Source of the DNA: Falsihalocynthiibacter sp042445055
GTDB taxonomy: Bacteria; Pseudomonadota; Alphaproteobacteria; Rhodobacterales; Rhodobacteraceae
Assembly (NCBI RefSeq): GCF_042445055.1
Contig: NZ_CP170339.1
Location: 1,426,001-1,490,000 of the forward strand
Reading direction: 5' to 3'
DNA: 64,000 nt
Under the pieces are notes generated by a model. The model did not search any database. It saw nothing but the letters and a program-made list of their open reading frames with translations, and was not told the DNA's origin. Positions 35,422 to 43,257 of this stretch are shown here, piece after piece; position 1 is the first letter of the stretch, and each line of letters starts with the position of its first letter. The position numbers and the translations under genes were made by a program.

Positions 35422-36399
35422 ATGCAAATTGCAACACGACTGACCCGAAAATTTAATCTCTCGACGCCGATCATCGGAGCGCCGATGGCCTTCGCCGCAG
35501 GAGGTAAGCTCGCAGGGGCCATTACCCGCGCGGGTGGGCTCGGAATGATCGGCGGCGCATATGGTGATCCGGACTGGCTACGAGAGGAGTTGCGTGCGGC
35601 CGATGGTGCTCGCGTCGGTGTGGGCTTTATTACATGGAAACTTGCGAAAAACCCTGAGGTTCTCGGGCAGGCGCTAGATGCGAAACCGGCTGCGATATTC
35701 CTATCTTTTGGTGACGTTGCGCCGTTTGCACAGGAAATACACGCGGCGAAGGTACCGCTTATTGCTCAGGTGCAAACCCTCAAGGATGCCAATGCCGCAG
35801 CAGACGCAGGCGCGGATGTTATTGTGGCTCAGGGGGCCGAAGCAGGTGGCCATGGTGAAAGCCGCGCAACCATGACGCTGGTTCCCGAAGTGGCGGATTG
35901 GCTGGCAAAAAAATCGCCCGATACGTTGCTGGTTGCCGCGGGCGGAGTTGCAGACGGACGCGGACTCGCAGCGGTGCTTATGTTAGGAGCGGAAGGGGCC
36001 GTAATGGGCTCGCGGCTCTGGGCAAGTGATGAGGCCCTGGTGCACCCGAACATGCATCGCGCAGCCCTTGCTGCGACGGGTGATGATACGATCCGTTCAA
36101 GCGTTATGGACATAGCGCGCAAGCTCGACTGGCCCGCGCGATATACTGCGAGTGTATTGAAAAACGCGTTTACCGAGCGCTGGCACGACGACATCGCAGG
36201 CTTGCTTACTCAAGCCGAAGAGCAATCACAAAAATGGCGAGAGGCGTGGGCTGCGGGCGACACTAGAGTGGCCAATACATTTGTTGGTCAAGCGACGGGC
36301 ATCCTAAACGACATACGCCCCGCAGCAGAGATCATCGCGACAATTTCTCAAGAAGCAGAAACCCTTTTGGCGCAAGCGCCCAACCTGTTGGAGGCCTGA
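35422..36399 (+). CDS. Nitronate monooxygenase family FMN protein
   Basis: 325 residues from the ATG at 35422; the ATG at 35410 is only 3 bases after the GGGTGG site, too close. The NMO/2-nitropropane dioxygenase TIM barrel is seen from PIIGAPMAFAAGGKLAGAIT and AGGLGMIGG to the flavin-binding VIVAQGAEAGGHGE and VAAGGVADGRGLAAVLMLGAEGAVMGSRL. Some members oxidise nitronates, others are FMN-dependent enoyl reductases. It lies between the two subunits of methylcrotonyl-CoA carboxylase and its stop directly abuts the next ATG, so it is co-translated; what it does for leucine breakdown is not known. Confidence 0.85.
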   Translation: MQIATRLTRKFNLSTPIIGAPMAFAAGGKLAGAITRAGGLGMIGGAYGDPDWLREELRAADGARVGVGFITWKLAKNPEVLGQALDAKPAAIFLSFGDVAPFAQEIHAAKVPLIAQVQTLKDANAAADAGADVIVAQGAEAGGHGESRATMTLVPEVADWLAKKSPDTLLVAAGGVADGRGLAAVLMLGAEGAVMGSRLWASDEALVHPNMHRAALAATGDDTIRSSVMDIARKLDWPARYTASVLKNAFTERWHDDIAGLLTQAEEQSQKWREAWAAGDTRVANTFVGQATGILNDIRPAAEIIATISQEAETLLAQAPNLLEA

Positions 36400-38346
36400 A
36401 TGTTTGGCAGAATCCTAATTGCAAATCGCGGTGAAATCGCCTGTCGTGTGATGGATACCGCGCGCAAACTGGGTGTCTCGACCGTTGCTGTTTATTCCGA
36501 TGCCGATGCAAACGCGCGTCATGTCGCGCTGGCGGATCAGGCGGTGCATATCGGTGGCTCCGCCCCTTCAGAGAGCTACTTGCGCGCCAACGTGATTATT
36601 CAGGCCGCTCTTGATACAGGGGCTGAGGCCATCCACCCCGGTTATGGTTTCCTGTCGGAAAATCCCGATTTTGTTGAGGCCGTCGAGGCCGCAGGGCTGG
36701 TCTTTATTGGCCCCTCCGCCAAAGCAATTCGCGCGATGGGTCTGAAGGATGCCGCCAAAGCTTTGATGGAAGAAGCGGGAGTTCCGGTTGTTCCAGGATA
36801 TCACGGCAACAATCAGGATGCCGCGTTCTTGGCCAAGGAGGCCGCCGCCATCGGCTGGCCCGTATTGATCAAAGCGGTCGCCGGCGGCGGGGGCAAAGGT
36901 ATGCGCCTTGTTGAAACGTCCGAGGGTTTTTCCTCCGCATTGGATGCCGCACGGAGCGAGGCGTTAGCGGCCTTTGGAAATGGCGATGTCCTGCTTGAGA
37001 AATATGTCACGGCGCCGCGCCATATCGAGGTTCAGGTTTTTGGGGACGGAACCGATGCGGTTCATCTGTTTGAGCGCGATTGTTCGCTTCAGCGACGTCA
37101 TCAGAAGGTCATCGAAGAGGCTCCTGCACCAGGAATGACAGAGGAGGTTCGCTCTGCGATGGGGGCCGCGGCCGTGCGTGCGGCCAAGGCGATCGGCTAT
37201 GCGGGGGCGGGCACGATTGAATTCATAGTGGACGGTTCTGATGGGCTTCGAAGCGACGGTTTCTGGTTCATGGAAATGAACACCCGCCTACAGGTTGAGC
37301 ACCCAGTGACCGAGGCGATTACGGGCGTAGACTTGGTAGAATGGCAGCTGCGCGTTGCAGCAGGCGAAAGCCTACCGGCCGCGCAAGAGGACCTGTCGAT
37401 CCAAGGACATTCCTTTGAGGCGCGGCTTTATGCCGAGGATGTACCCGCTGGTTTCTTGCCAGCAACGGGCAGGCTTACACATCTGGAGTTCCCGGCATTT
37501 GCCCGCGCAGATACGGGTGTTCGGGCGGGTGATGAGATTTCGCCTTGGTACGATCCGATGATCGCCAAGCTGACGACGCACGGTCCAACGCGCGCAACCG
37601 CTTTGGCCAAACTGGCACGCGCGTTGTCGCAAACCGAGGTTGCGGGCTCTGTGACCAACCTTGCGTTCCTCAAGGCGCTCACTCGACACGCAGGTTTCAA
37701 GCAGGGGGAGGTCGATACGGGCCTGATCGGGCGAGACCTCGAGAGCCTCGCGGTTGATCCAGTTGCCTGCACGAGAACCCGCGCGCTTGCGGCGATCGGG
37801 TTTGCGGGGTTGGCAGATGATGATGGCGCAGAGCTCGGGTTTACGCTTTGGGAACCTGTGGCCCAAAATGTTACTTTCGCCTATCGGGACGAGCACCAGC
37901 GCGCCCGCATCACGACACTCGCGGCACATAATTTTGAAGTGGAAATCGCCGAGGTCAAGCACCACGTAGAGCGCCGCGATGGAATTTGGTGGATCGACGG
38001 CAATAAAACGAACGCCAAGATTGTGCGCCATGGCGAAACCCTCAGTGTGTTTTTTGGCAATTGCTATGGCTTCTCGGCTGTGGACCCTTTGGAGCGGGGC
38101 AATACCGATGGTCCGGCTGGGAATCTGGTCCTCGCGCCGATGCCGGGCGTGGTGAAAGGCATATTTGCGTCGCAAGGAGATGAAGTGAAGCAGGGAGACC
38201 GGCTAGCAATTCTGGAAGCGATGAAGATGGAGCACTCGCTTCTGGCGGCTCGTGACGGCACGATTGCGGAAATCCTTGTGAATGAAGGAGAGCAAGTCGT
38301 TGCGGGTGCGCCGCTAGTTGCCTTGGTAGAAGAAGACGTTGCATGA
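36400..38346 (+). CDS. mccA: Methylcrotonyl-CoA carboxylase alpha (biotin carboxylase / biotin carrier) subunit
   Basis: 648 residues. Biotin carboxylase domain (1-450) with IANRGEIACRVMDTARKLG, ATP-grasp glycine loop VAGGGGKGMRLV, IEVQVFGDGTDAVHLFERDCS and MNTRLQVEHPVTEAITG. A linker domain follows, then the biotinyl domain at the C-terminus with the acceptor Lys in LEAMKMEHSLLA. It carboxylates biotin with ATP and bicarbonate. Position in the operon, rather than sequence alone, assigns it to methylcrotonyl-CoA. BirA, needed to biotinylate it, is encoded at about 58 kb. Its stop overlaps the next start (ATGA). Confidence 0.95.
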   Translation: MFGRILIANRGEIACRVMDTARKLGVSTVAVYSDADANARHVALADQAVHIGGSAPSESYLRANVIIQAALDTGAEAIHPGYGFLSENPDFVEAVEAAGLVFIGPSAKAIRAMGLKDAAKALMEEAGVPVVPGYHGNNQDAAFLAKEAAAIGWPVLIKAVAGGGGKGMRLVETSEGFSSALDAARSEALAAFGNGDVLLEKYVTAPRHIEVQVFGDGTDAVHLFERDCSLQRRHQKVIEEAPAPGMTEEVRSAMGAAAVRAAKAIGYAGAGTIEFIVDGSDGLRSDGFWFMEMNTRLQVEHPVTEAITGVDLVEWQLRVAAGESLPAAQEDLSIQGHSFEARLYAEDVPAGFLPATGRLTHLEFPAFARADTGVRAGDEISPWYDPMIAKLTTHGPTRATALAKLARALSQTEVAGSVTNLAFLKALTRHAGFKQGEVDTGLIGRDLESLAVDPVACTRTRALAAIGFAGLADDDGAELGFTLWEPVAQNVTFAYRDEHQRARITTLAAHNFEVEIAEVKHHVERRDGIWWIDGNKTNAKIVRHGETLSVFFGNCYGFSAVDPLERGNTDGPAGNLVLAPMPGVVKGIFASQGDEVKQGDRLAILEAMKMEHSLLAARDGTIAEILVNEGEQVVAGAPLVALVEEDVA

Positions 38347-39005
38347 TCATTCGCCTTCATCATGCGCATCAGACGCGCTCAATGCGAAGCCTTTGGATGC
38401 TTCATGAGTTGGGCGTTGAGTTCGAAGTGGTCGAACACGCATTTGGCAAGAACCTGCGCTCGGAAGATTATCTGGCGCTCAATCCTGCGGGGCGCGTTCC
38501 CGCGCTTGAGATAGACGGCAAAGTGTTGTTCGAAACGGGCGCAATCACAGAATACCTTTGCGATTTGTATCCGCGATCAGGTTTGGGCAGGGCCGCAGGG
38601 CACCCCGAGCGCGCGGATTGGCTTGTTTGGTTGCATTTCTCTGAGACAATCAGCCAGCACTCCGCAGCACTTACGCAGCAGCATATTGCGCTCTACGAAG
38701 ACCATATGCGCAGTCGCATCGTAATGAAGCTAGAGGCCGCGCGGCTTGGTAAGTGTTATGCGGCGCTAGAGCAGAGATTGCAGGGGCGCGACTATATTCT
38801 GGATGGCGGTTTCAGTGCGGCGGACGTCTCGGTGGGGCAGGCGCTCTATATGGCGCTTCATTTTCGACGTGCGGATGAGTTTCCTGCCCTAAGCGAATGG
38901 TACGGGCGGATTACGCAGCGCGAAGCGTTTCAGAAAAGTCTTCCCACGAAAGGCGCGGTGCGATTGTATGAAAAGGCATTCTATCCTGTGCCGGAGGAAG
39001 CGTGA
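38343..39005 (+). CDS. Glutathione S-transferase family protein
   Basis: 220 residues. Thioredoxin-like N-terminal domain with RLHHAHQTRSMRSLWMLHEL, the cis-Pro segment NPAGRVPALEIDGKVLFETGAITEYL, and a helical C-terminal domain with the capping-box region DGGFSAADVSVGQAL. Substrate unknown. It is translationally coupled to mccA (ATGA overlap) and to HMG-CoA lyase (TGATG overlap), so it is firmly part of the leucine operon. A detoxifying or maleyl-/isomerase-like role is possible but unproven. Confidence 0.88.
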   Translation: MIIRLHHAHQTRSMRSLWMLHELGVEFEVVEHAFGKNLRSEDYLALNPAGRVPALEIDGKVLFETGAITEYLCDLYPRSGLGRAAGHPERADWLVWLHFSETISQHSAALTQQHIALYEDHMRSRIVMKLEAARLGKCYAALEQRLQGRDYILDGGFSAADVSVGQALYMALHFRRADEFPALSEWYGRITQREAFQKSLPTKGAVRLYEKAFYPVPEEA

Positions 39006-39871
39006 TGGCGAATGTCGAGATATTTGAGGTTGGCCCAAGAGACGGCCTTCAGAACGAAACGGCCCCTATTTCGACAACCGACAAGATCGCGTTGGTCGAT
39101 AGTTTGAGCGAGGTCGGATTCCGTCGCATTGAGGTCGCGAGCTTTGTGAGTCCGAAGTGGGTCCCGCAAATGGCCGACTCGGCGGAGGTTATGGAAGGGA
39201 TTAATCGCAGAGACGGTATTTCATATGCCGCACTGACGCCAAACCTGCGCGGATATGAGAGAGCGGTTGCCGCACACGCCGATGAGATCGCGATATTCGC
39301 GAGCGCAAGCGAAGGGTTTTCGCAGGCGAACATTAACTGTTCGATCGCAGAGAGCCTTGCGCGGTTCGGTCCTGTCGTGGAAGCGGCGCGCGGCGCGAAC
39401 ATTCCGGTGCGCGGGTATGTTTCTTGTGTGGTGGAGTGCCCCTATGATGGCGCGACCGCGCCTGCGTCCGTTGCGCGCGTTGTCGCACAACTCATGGCGA
39501 TGGGATGTTATGAGGTTTCATTGGGCGATACCATCGGACGAGGTACCCCAGAGGCCGTTGATGCGATGTTGTCGGCGGTGCTTGAGATCGCCGATGCGCC
39601 CCATTTGGCGGGGCATTACCATGACACGTCAGGGCGCGCGCTCGAGAATGTGACGGTTTCGCTTGAGCACGGTTTGCGCGTTTTTGATAGCGCTGTCGGT
39701 GGGTTAGGGGGCTGTCCTTATGCGCCAGGTGCTGCGGGGAATGTCGCGACAGAAGCGCTTGCGCGGCATTTGCTGGCTCTTGGTTTTGAGACTGGGCTTG
39801 ATCTGGAGTTGTTAGACAAGGCCGCAGAAATGGCGAGATCAATGCGCGCTAGGAGTGATCAGAATGTTTGA
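39005..39871 (+). CDS. Hydroxymethylglutaryl-CoA lyase
   Basis: 288 residues from the ATG at 39005, with GGAGGA 6 bases upstream; a GTG directly before it is an alternative. TIM-barrel DRE-type enzyme: EVGPRDGLQNE with catalytic Arg/Asp, ASFVSPKWVPQMAD, YVSCVVECPYDG, the SLGDTIGRGTP motif, the metal-binding HYHDT-type segment (GHYHDTSG), and the loop VGGLGGCPYAPGAAGNVATE with the active-site Cys. Splits HMG-CoA into acetyl-CoA and acetoacetate, the last step of leucine breakdown. Overlaps the next gene by 8 bases. Confidence 0.95.
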   Translation: MANVEIFEVGPRDGLQNETAPISTTDKIALVDSLSEVGFRRIEVASFVSPKWVPQMADSAEVMEGINRRDGISYAALTPNLRGYERAVAAHADEIAIFASASEGFSQANINCSIAESLARFGPVVEAARGANIPVRGYVSCVVECPYDGATAPASVARVVAQLMAMGCYEVSLGDTIGRGTPEAVDAMLSAVLEIADAPHLAGHYHDTSGRALENVTVSLEHGLRVFDSAVGGLGGCPYAPGAAGNVATEALARHLLALGFETGLDLELLDKAAEMARSMRARSDQNV

Positions 39872-40646
39872 AACCCTTACGATAAGCTCCGACGATCGTG
39901 GCGTCGCTACTCTTACGTTAAACCGCCCAGAGAAGCATAACGCGTTATCGGCACAGATGATCGGAGAAGTCACGCGCGCGGCCAAGCAGTTTGGCGAGGA
40001 TGGCTCGGTTCGTGCGGTGGTTATTACAGGCGCGGGGCGGAGTTTTTGTGCCGGTGCTGATCTGGGGTGGATGCAGGCGCAGATCGAAGCCGACGGTCCG
40101 ACCCGCCGTCGCGAAGCGACGAAACTTGCGCATATGCTACAGGCGCTCAACACAATGCCCAAGCCACTGATTGGGCGCGTGAACGGGAATGCATTGGGCG
40201 GCGGTATCGGGATGGCCTGCGTTTGCGATATAGCAATTGGCGCGGAGGGCGCGAAGTTCGGCCTGACGGAAACCAAGCTTGGACTGATCCCCGCGACAAT
40301 CGGGCCTTATGTCCTTGCGAGGATGGGCGAGGCCATGGCGCGGCGGGTCTTTATGAATGCGCGGATATTTGATGGCAAAGAGGCGGCGGACCTCGGTATT
40401 TTGTCGCGCGCGGTTACGGCCGAGGATCTGGACGAACAAGTCGAAGCCGAAGTCGCCCCATATCTGGCCTGCGCACCGGTTGCAGTCGCATCGGCCAAGG
40501 CCCTTGCACGCCAGTTAGGGCCCCGTATTGACGACACGGTAATTGAGGCAAGTATTGATGCGTTGATCGCCTGTTGGGAAGGCGCAGAGGCCCGCGAAGG
40601 GATCGCTGCATTCTTTGAAAAACGTAAGGCGCCTTGGGTGAGTTAG
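39864..40646 (+). CDS. Enoyl-CoA hydratase family protein, probable methylglutaconyl-CoA hydratase
   Basis: 260 residues from the ATG at 39864, with AGGAG 8 bases upstream; a GTG at 39855 is too near that site. Crotonase fold: LNRPEKHNALSAQMIGEV, oxyanion-hole segment VITGAGRSFCAGADLGWMQ and GRVNGNALGGGIGMACVCDI, and the catalytic region TETKLGLIPATIGPYV with Glu. Position at the end of the ivd-mcc-HMG lyase operon suggests hydration of 3-methylglutaconyl-CoA to HMG-CoA. Last gene of the operon; the nuo operon begins 200 bases later. Confidence 0.92.
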   Translation: MFETLTISSDDRGVATLTLNRPEKHNALSAQMIGEVTRAAKQFGEDGSVRAVVITGAGRSFCAGADLGWMQAQIEADGPTRRREATKLAHMLQALNTMPKPLIGRVNGNALGGGIGMACVCDIAIGAEGAKFGLTETKLGLIPATIGPYVLARMGEAMARRVFMNARIFDGKEAADLGILSRAVTAEDLDEQVEAEVAPYLACAPVAVASAKALARQLGPRIDDTVIEASIDALIACWEGAEAREGIAAFFEKRKAPWVS

Positions 40647-40764
40647 TCCCCTCTGGTGCGGGCTTCCCCATAGGAATAATCTAAATCCATATAAAAATAC
40701 TCAGGATTAAGGCGGTGAAATTCCGACAAATAAACCCGAAAAACAGGGGCAAAGAGTCGGCTCG

Positions 40765-40798
40765 CTTGGTTGACCAAGGCACGACGCAAGAGTAAACC
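40765..40798 (+). promoter_or_regulatory. Candidate nuo operon promoter with inverted repeat over the -35 box
   Basis: TTGACC (40770-40775) and TAAACC (40793-40798) have a 17-base spacer; the -10 match is weak (three of six). CTTGGT (40765-40770) and ACCAAG (40773-40778) form a 6+2+6 inverted repeat on the -35 box. The rest of the 200-base gap (40647-40846) shows no gene; it includes an AT-rich patch near 40690-40705. Confidence 0.35.
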
Positions 40799-40846
40799 AC
40801 CACAAGCTAACAGGCATGCGTGTCAACGCGTTCAAAGGAGCCAATT

Positions 40847-41212
40847 GTGGAAGAGCTGCTGAAAGAATACCTCCCTATCCTTGTTTTCTTGGCGATTGCC
40901 GTTGGGTTGGGGATTGTTTTGATTCTCGCCGCTGTGATCCTTGCGGTAAGGAATCCGGACCCCGAAAAAGTAAGTGCGTATGAATGCGGCTTTAATGCCT
41001 TTGATGATGCGCGGATGAAATTCGATGTTCGGTTCTATCTTGTGGCGATTCTGTTCATCATCTTTGACCTCGAAATTGCGTTCCTTTTCCCTTGGGCTGT
41101 TGCCTTTAAGGATGTGGGACTTGTCGGGTTCTGGTCGATGATGGTGTTCCTTGCGGTTCTGACCATTGGCTTTGCCTACGAATGGAAGAAGGGGGCGCTG
41201 GAATGGGCCTAA
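40847..41212 (+). CDS. nuoA: NADH-quinone oxidoreductase subunit A
   Basis: 121 residues from a GTG start at 40847, with AGGAG 6 bases upstream; this gives the usual start (M)EELLKEYLPILVFL. An ATG at 40820 would add nine polar residues. Three membrane helices with the conserved loop EKVSAYECGFNAFDDARMKFDVRFYLVAILFIIFDLEIAFLFPW, where the Cys and acidic residues lie near the quinone cavity of complex I. First gene of a 14-subunit operon; it overlaps nuoB by 10 bases. Confidence 0.96.
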   Translation: MEELLKEYLPILVFLAIAVGLGIVLILAAVILAVRNPDPEKVSAYECGFNAFDDARMKFDVRFYLVAILFIIFDLEIAFLFPWAVAFKDVGLVGFWSMMVFLAVLTIGFAYEWKKGALEWA

Positions 41213-41736
41213 GCACATCACAAAACACGGCGGGCGTTGACAAGGATGTCGCGACCGCTGCGCTAAACGCAGAGCTTCAGGATAAGGGCTTCTTGCTCAC
41301 ATCCTCCGAAGACATCATCAACTGGGCGCGGACAGGTTCGCTTCACTGGATGACATTCGGATTGGCCTGTTGTGCGGTTGAGATGATGCACACTGCGATG
41401 CCACGCTACGACGTGGAACGCTATGGTTTCGCGCCGCGCGCCTCTCCGCGCCAGTCGGACGTTATGATCGTTGCGGGGACACTGACCAACAAAATGGCGC
41501 CTGCGCTGCGCAAGGTTTACGACCAAATGCCAGAGCCGCGTTATGTGATCTCGATGGGGTCCTGTGCGAACGGTGGCGGTTACTATCACTATTCCTATTC
41601 CGTGGTGCGTGGCTGTGACCGTATTGTTCCCGTGGATATTTATGTTCCGGGCTGCCCGCCATCGGCCGAGGCGCTGCTCTATGGTATCCTTCAGCTTCAA
41701 CGTAAAATTCGCCGCACCGGCACGATTGTAAGGTAG
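41203..41736 (+). CDS. nuoB: NADH-quinone oxidoreductase subunit B
   Basis: 177 residues from the ATG at 41203 inside the end of nuoA. Holds iron-sulfur cluster N2, next to the quinone site. The four ligands are visible: the tandem Cys pair in FGLACCAVEMMH, Cys in MGSCANGGGYYHYSY and Cys in YVPGCPPSAEALLYG. The N-terminal 25 residues are variable. nuoC follows 5 bases after the stop. Confidence 0.97.
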   Translation: MGLSTSQNTAGVDKDVATAALNAELQDKGFLLTSSEDIINWARTGSLHWMTFGLACCAVEMMHTAMPRYDVERYGFAPRASPRQSDVMIVAGTLTNKMAPALRKVYDQMPEPRYVISMGSCANGGGYYHYSYSVVRGCDRIVPVDIYVPGCPPSAEALLYGILQLQRKIRRTGTIVR

Positions 41737-41741
41737 GTCAA

Positions 41742-42353
41742 ATGACAGAAGCCCTGAATGAACTTGGTGCGTTGATCGAGCTTAAGCGTCCCGATTGTGT
41801 TATCTCGTATGCTGTCGAGAATGACGAGCTTACCGTTAATGTCGCGCCGTCATCGCTTGTTGGATTGATCGAGTTTCTCAAGACCGATCGCAACTGTCGT
41901 TTTACGACGCTTATTGACGTAACTGCCGTTGATTATCCTAGCCGCGAAAAGCGGTTCGATATGGTTTATCACCTGCTTTCGATGTACCAGAACCACCGTA
42001 TTCGCCTGCGCGTTATGGTCCGCGAGGATGAGATGGTTCCCTCCATCGTTCCCGTTTACCCCGCCGCGAACTGGTTTGAGCGCGAAGTGTACGACATGTA
42101 CGGCATCCTGTTTTCGGGGCACCCAGATTTGCGCCGTATCCTTACGGACTATGGCTTCCGTGGGCACCCGCTGCGCAAGGATTTCCCGACAACTGGTTAT
42201 ACCGAAGTGCGTTACGACGAAGTTGAAAAGCGCGTTGTGTACGAGCCGGTCAAGCTGGTTCAGGAATATCGTCAGTTCGATTTCATGTCTCCTTGGGAAG
42301 GTGCGGAATACATCCTTCCGGGGGATGACAAAGCAGACGGGGCGAAGGGCTAG
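41742..42353 (+). CDS. nuoC: NADH-quinone oxidoreductase subunit C
   Basis: 203 residues, separate from NuoD as in most alphaproteobacteria. The 30-kDa subunit of the peripheral arm, lacking cofactors. Characteristic features are FTTLIDVTAVDYPSREKRFDMVYHLLS, VPVYPAANWFEREVYDMYGILFSGHPDLRRIL and FRGHPLRKDFPTTGYTEVRYD. A sulfotransferase gene starts one base after its stop codon, which is an odd neighbour. Confidence 0.97.
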   Translation: MTEALNELGALIELKRPDCVISYAVENDELTVNVAPSSLVGLIEFLKTDRNCRFTTLIDVTAVDYPSREKRFDMVYHLLSMYQNHRIRLRVMVREDEMVPSIVPVYPAANWFEREVYDMYGILFSGHPDLRRILTDYGFRGHPLRKDFPTTGYTEVRYDEVEKRVVYEPVKLVQEYRQFDFMSPWEGAEYILPGDDKADGAKG

Positions 42354-42354
42354 T

Positions 42355-43254
42355 ATGTCTCACGAGGCGACACATCTGATGGGTGTTGGAGCGACCAAGG
42401 CGGGTACGTCTTGGCTGCACGACTACCTTGTGTCGCATCCCGAAGTCGCGAACCCACCACGTAAAGAGCTGCATTATTTTGATAGCCTTTCGGGCGAAGT
42501 ACCGCCGTTCTCGCTCGCCAAGATGCGCCGCACGGTGACCAAAGAAATCGCAGCACTCGAAAAACGCAAAGAGACCGTTGGTCCGCACAAGCTGCGGCCC
42601 ATTGAGCGCCGTATTGAACGCCTGCAGAAACTGTTGGATATCTACGCGGATGACACCCGTGAAGGTGCCGCCTATTCGGATTATCTGAACAGCGAGATAG
42701 AGTGTAGCGGAGCCAAGGTCACGACGGATATCACGCCCTCATATGGGTTGTTGTCGGGCGAATGGATCAAGCGTCTTGCTTCGATTATGCCCGTTACACG
42801 GTTTGTATATATCCTGCGTGATCCTGTGGACCGCCTTTGGTCCAACATTCGCATGGACGCGGGAAACCGTGCGCCGCGCGGTGTAGGGCTCTCGGAGTAT
42901 TGCTTTGGCATGGTCGATGCGATTGTTGCCAGCGATGGCCACGAAATGCTCCCGCGCAGCAACTATGCTTCGACGCTTGAAAAGCTAGAAAACCACGTCC
43001 CAGAGCAAAGCCGTTGGACTATGTTCTTCGAGAATATGTTCTCGCAGAATACAATGGACGCATTCTGTGCGTTTCTGGGGATTTCCAAACATCCTGCGAA
43101 GGTGGATAAGCCCTCGTATACGGGTGTTTCGCTGAAACTTGATGATGCACGGCGCACGGCCCTTTCGAGGGTTCTCGCGCCGCAATACGCTGCCGTACAA
43201 GCGCGCTTCGGGGCTCTTCCCGACCGCTGGCAGCAGAATATGACGAAGGTGTAA
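42355..43254 (+). CDS. Sulfotransferase family protein inside the nuo operon
   Basis: 299 residues. The 5'-phosphosulfate-binding loop is GVGATKAGTSWLHDYL (residues 10-25) and the 3'-phosphate motif is YILRDPVDRLWSN near 152-164, so both halves of the PAPS site are present. The region RKELHYFDS is also typical of the Sulfotransfer_3/heparan-sulfate-type group. It would move sulfate from PAPS to an unknown hydroxyl or amine acceptor. It fits tightly: one base after nuoC, 3 bases before nuoD. The reading frame stays open further upstream into nuoC, but the ATG at 42355 starts the conserved part. No sign of decay. Confidence 0.88.
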   Translation: MSHEATHLMGVGATKAGTSWLHDYLVSHPEVANPPRKELHYFDSLSGEVPPFSLAKMRRTVTKEIAALEKRKETVGPHKLRPIERRIERLQKLLDIYADDTREGAAYSDYLNSEIECSGAKVTTDITPSYGLLSGEWIKRLASIMPVTRFVYILRDPVDRLWSNIRMDAGNRAPRGVGLSEYCFGMVDAIVASDGHEMLPRSNYASTLEKLENHVPEQSRWTMFFENMFSQNTMDAFCAFLGISKHPAKVDKPSYTGVSLKLDDARRTALSRVLAPQYAAVQARFGALPDRWQQNMTKV

Positions 43255-43257
43255 GAT

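Noticed and set aside
41929..42354. In-frame extension of the sulfotransferase back into nuoC (would make 441 residues)
   Set aside because: The extra 142 codons overlap nuoC and have no sulfotransferase similarity; the PAPS-binding loop starts about ten residues after the ATG at 42355.
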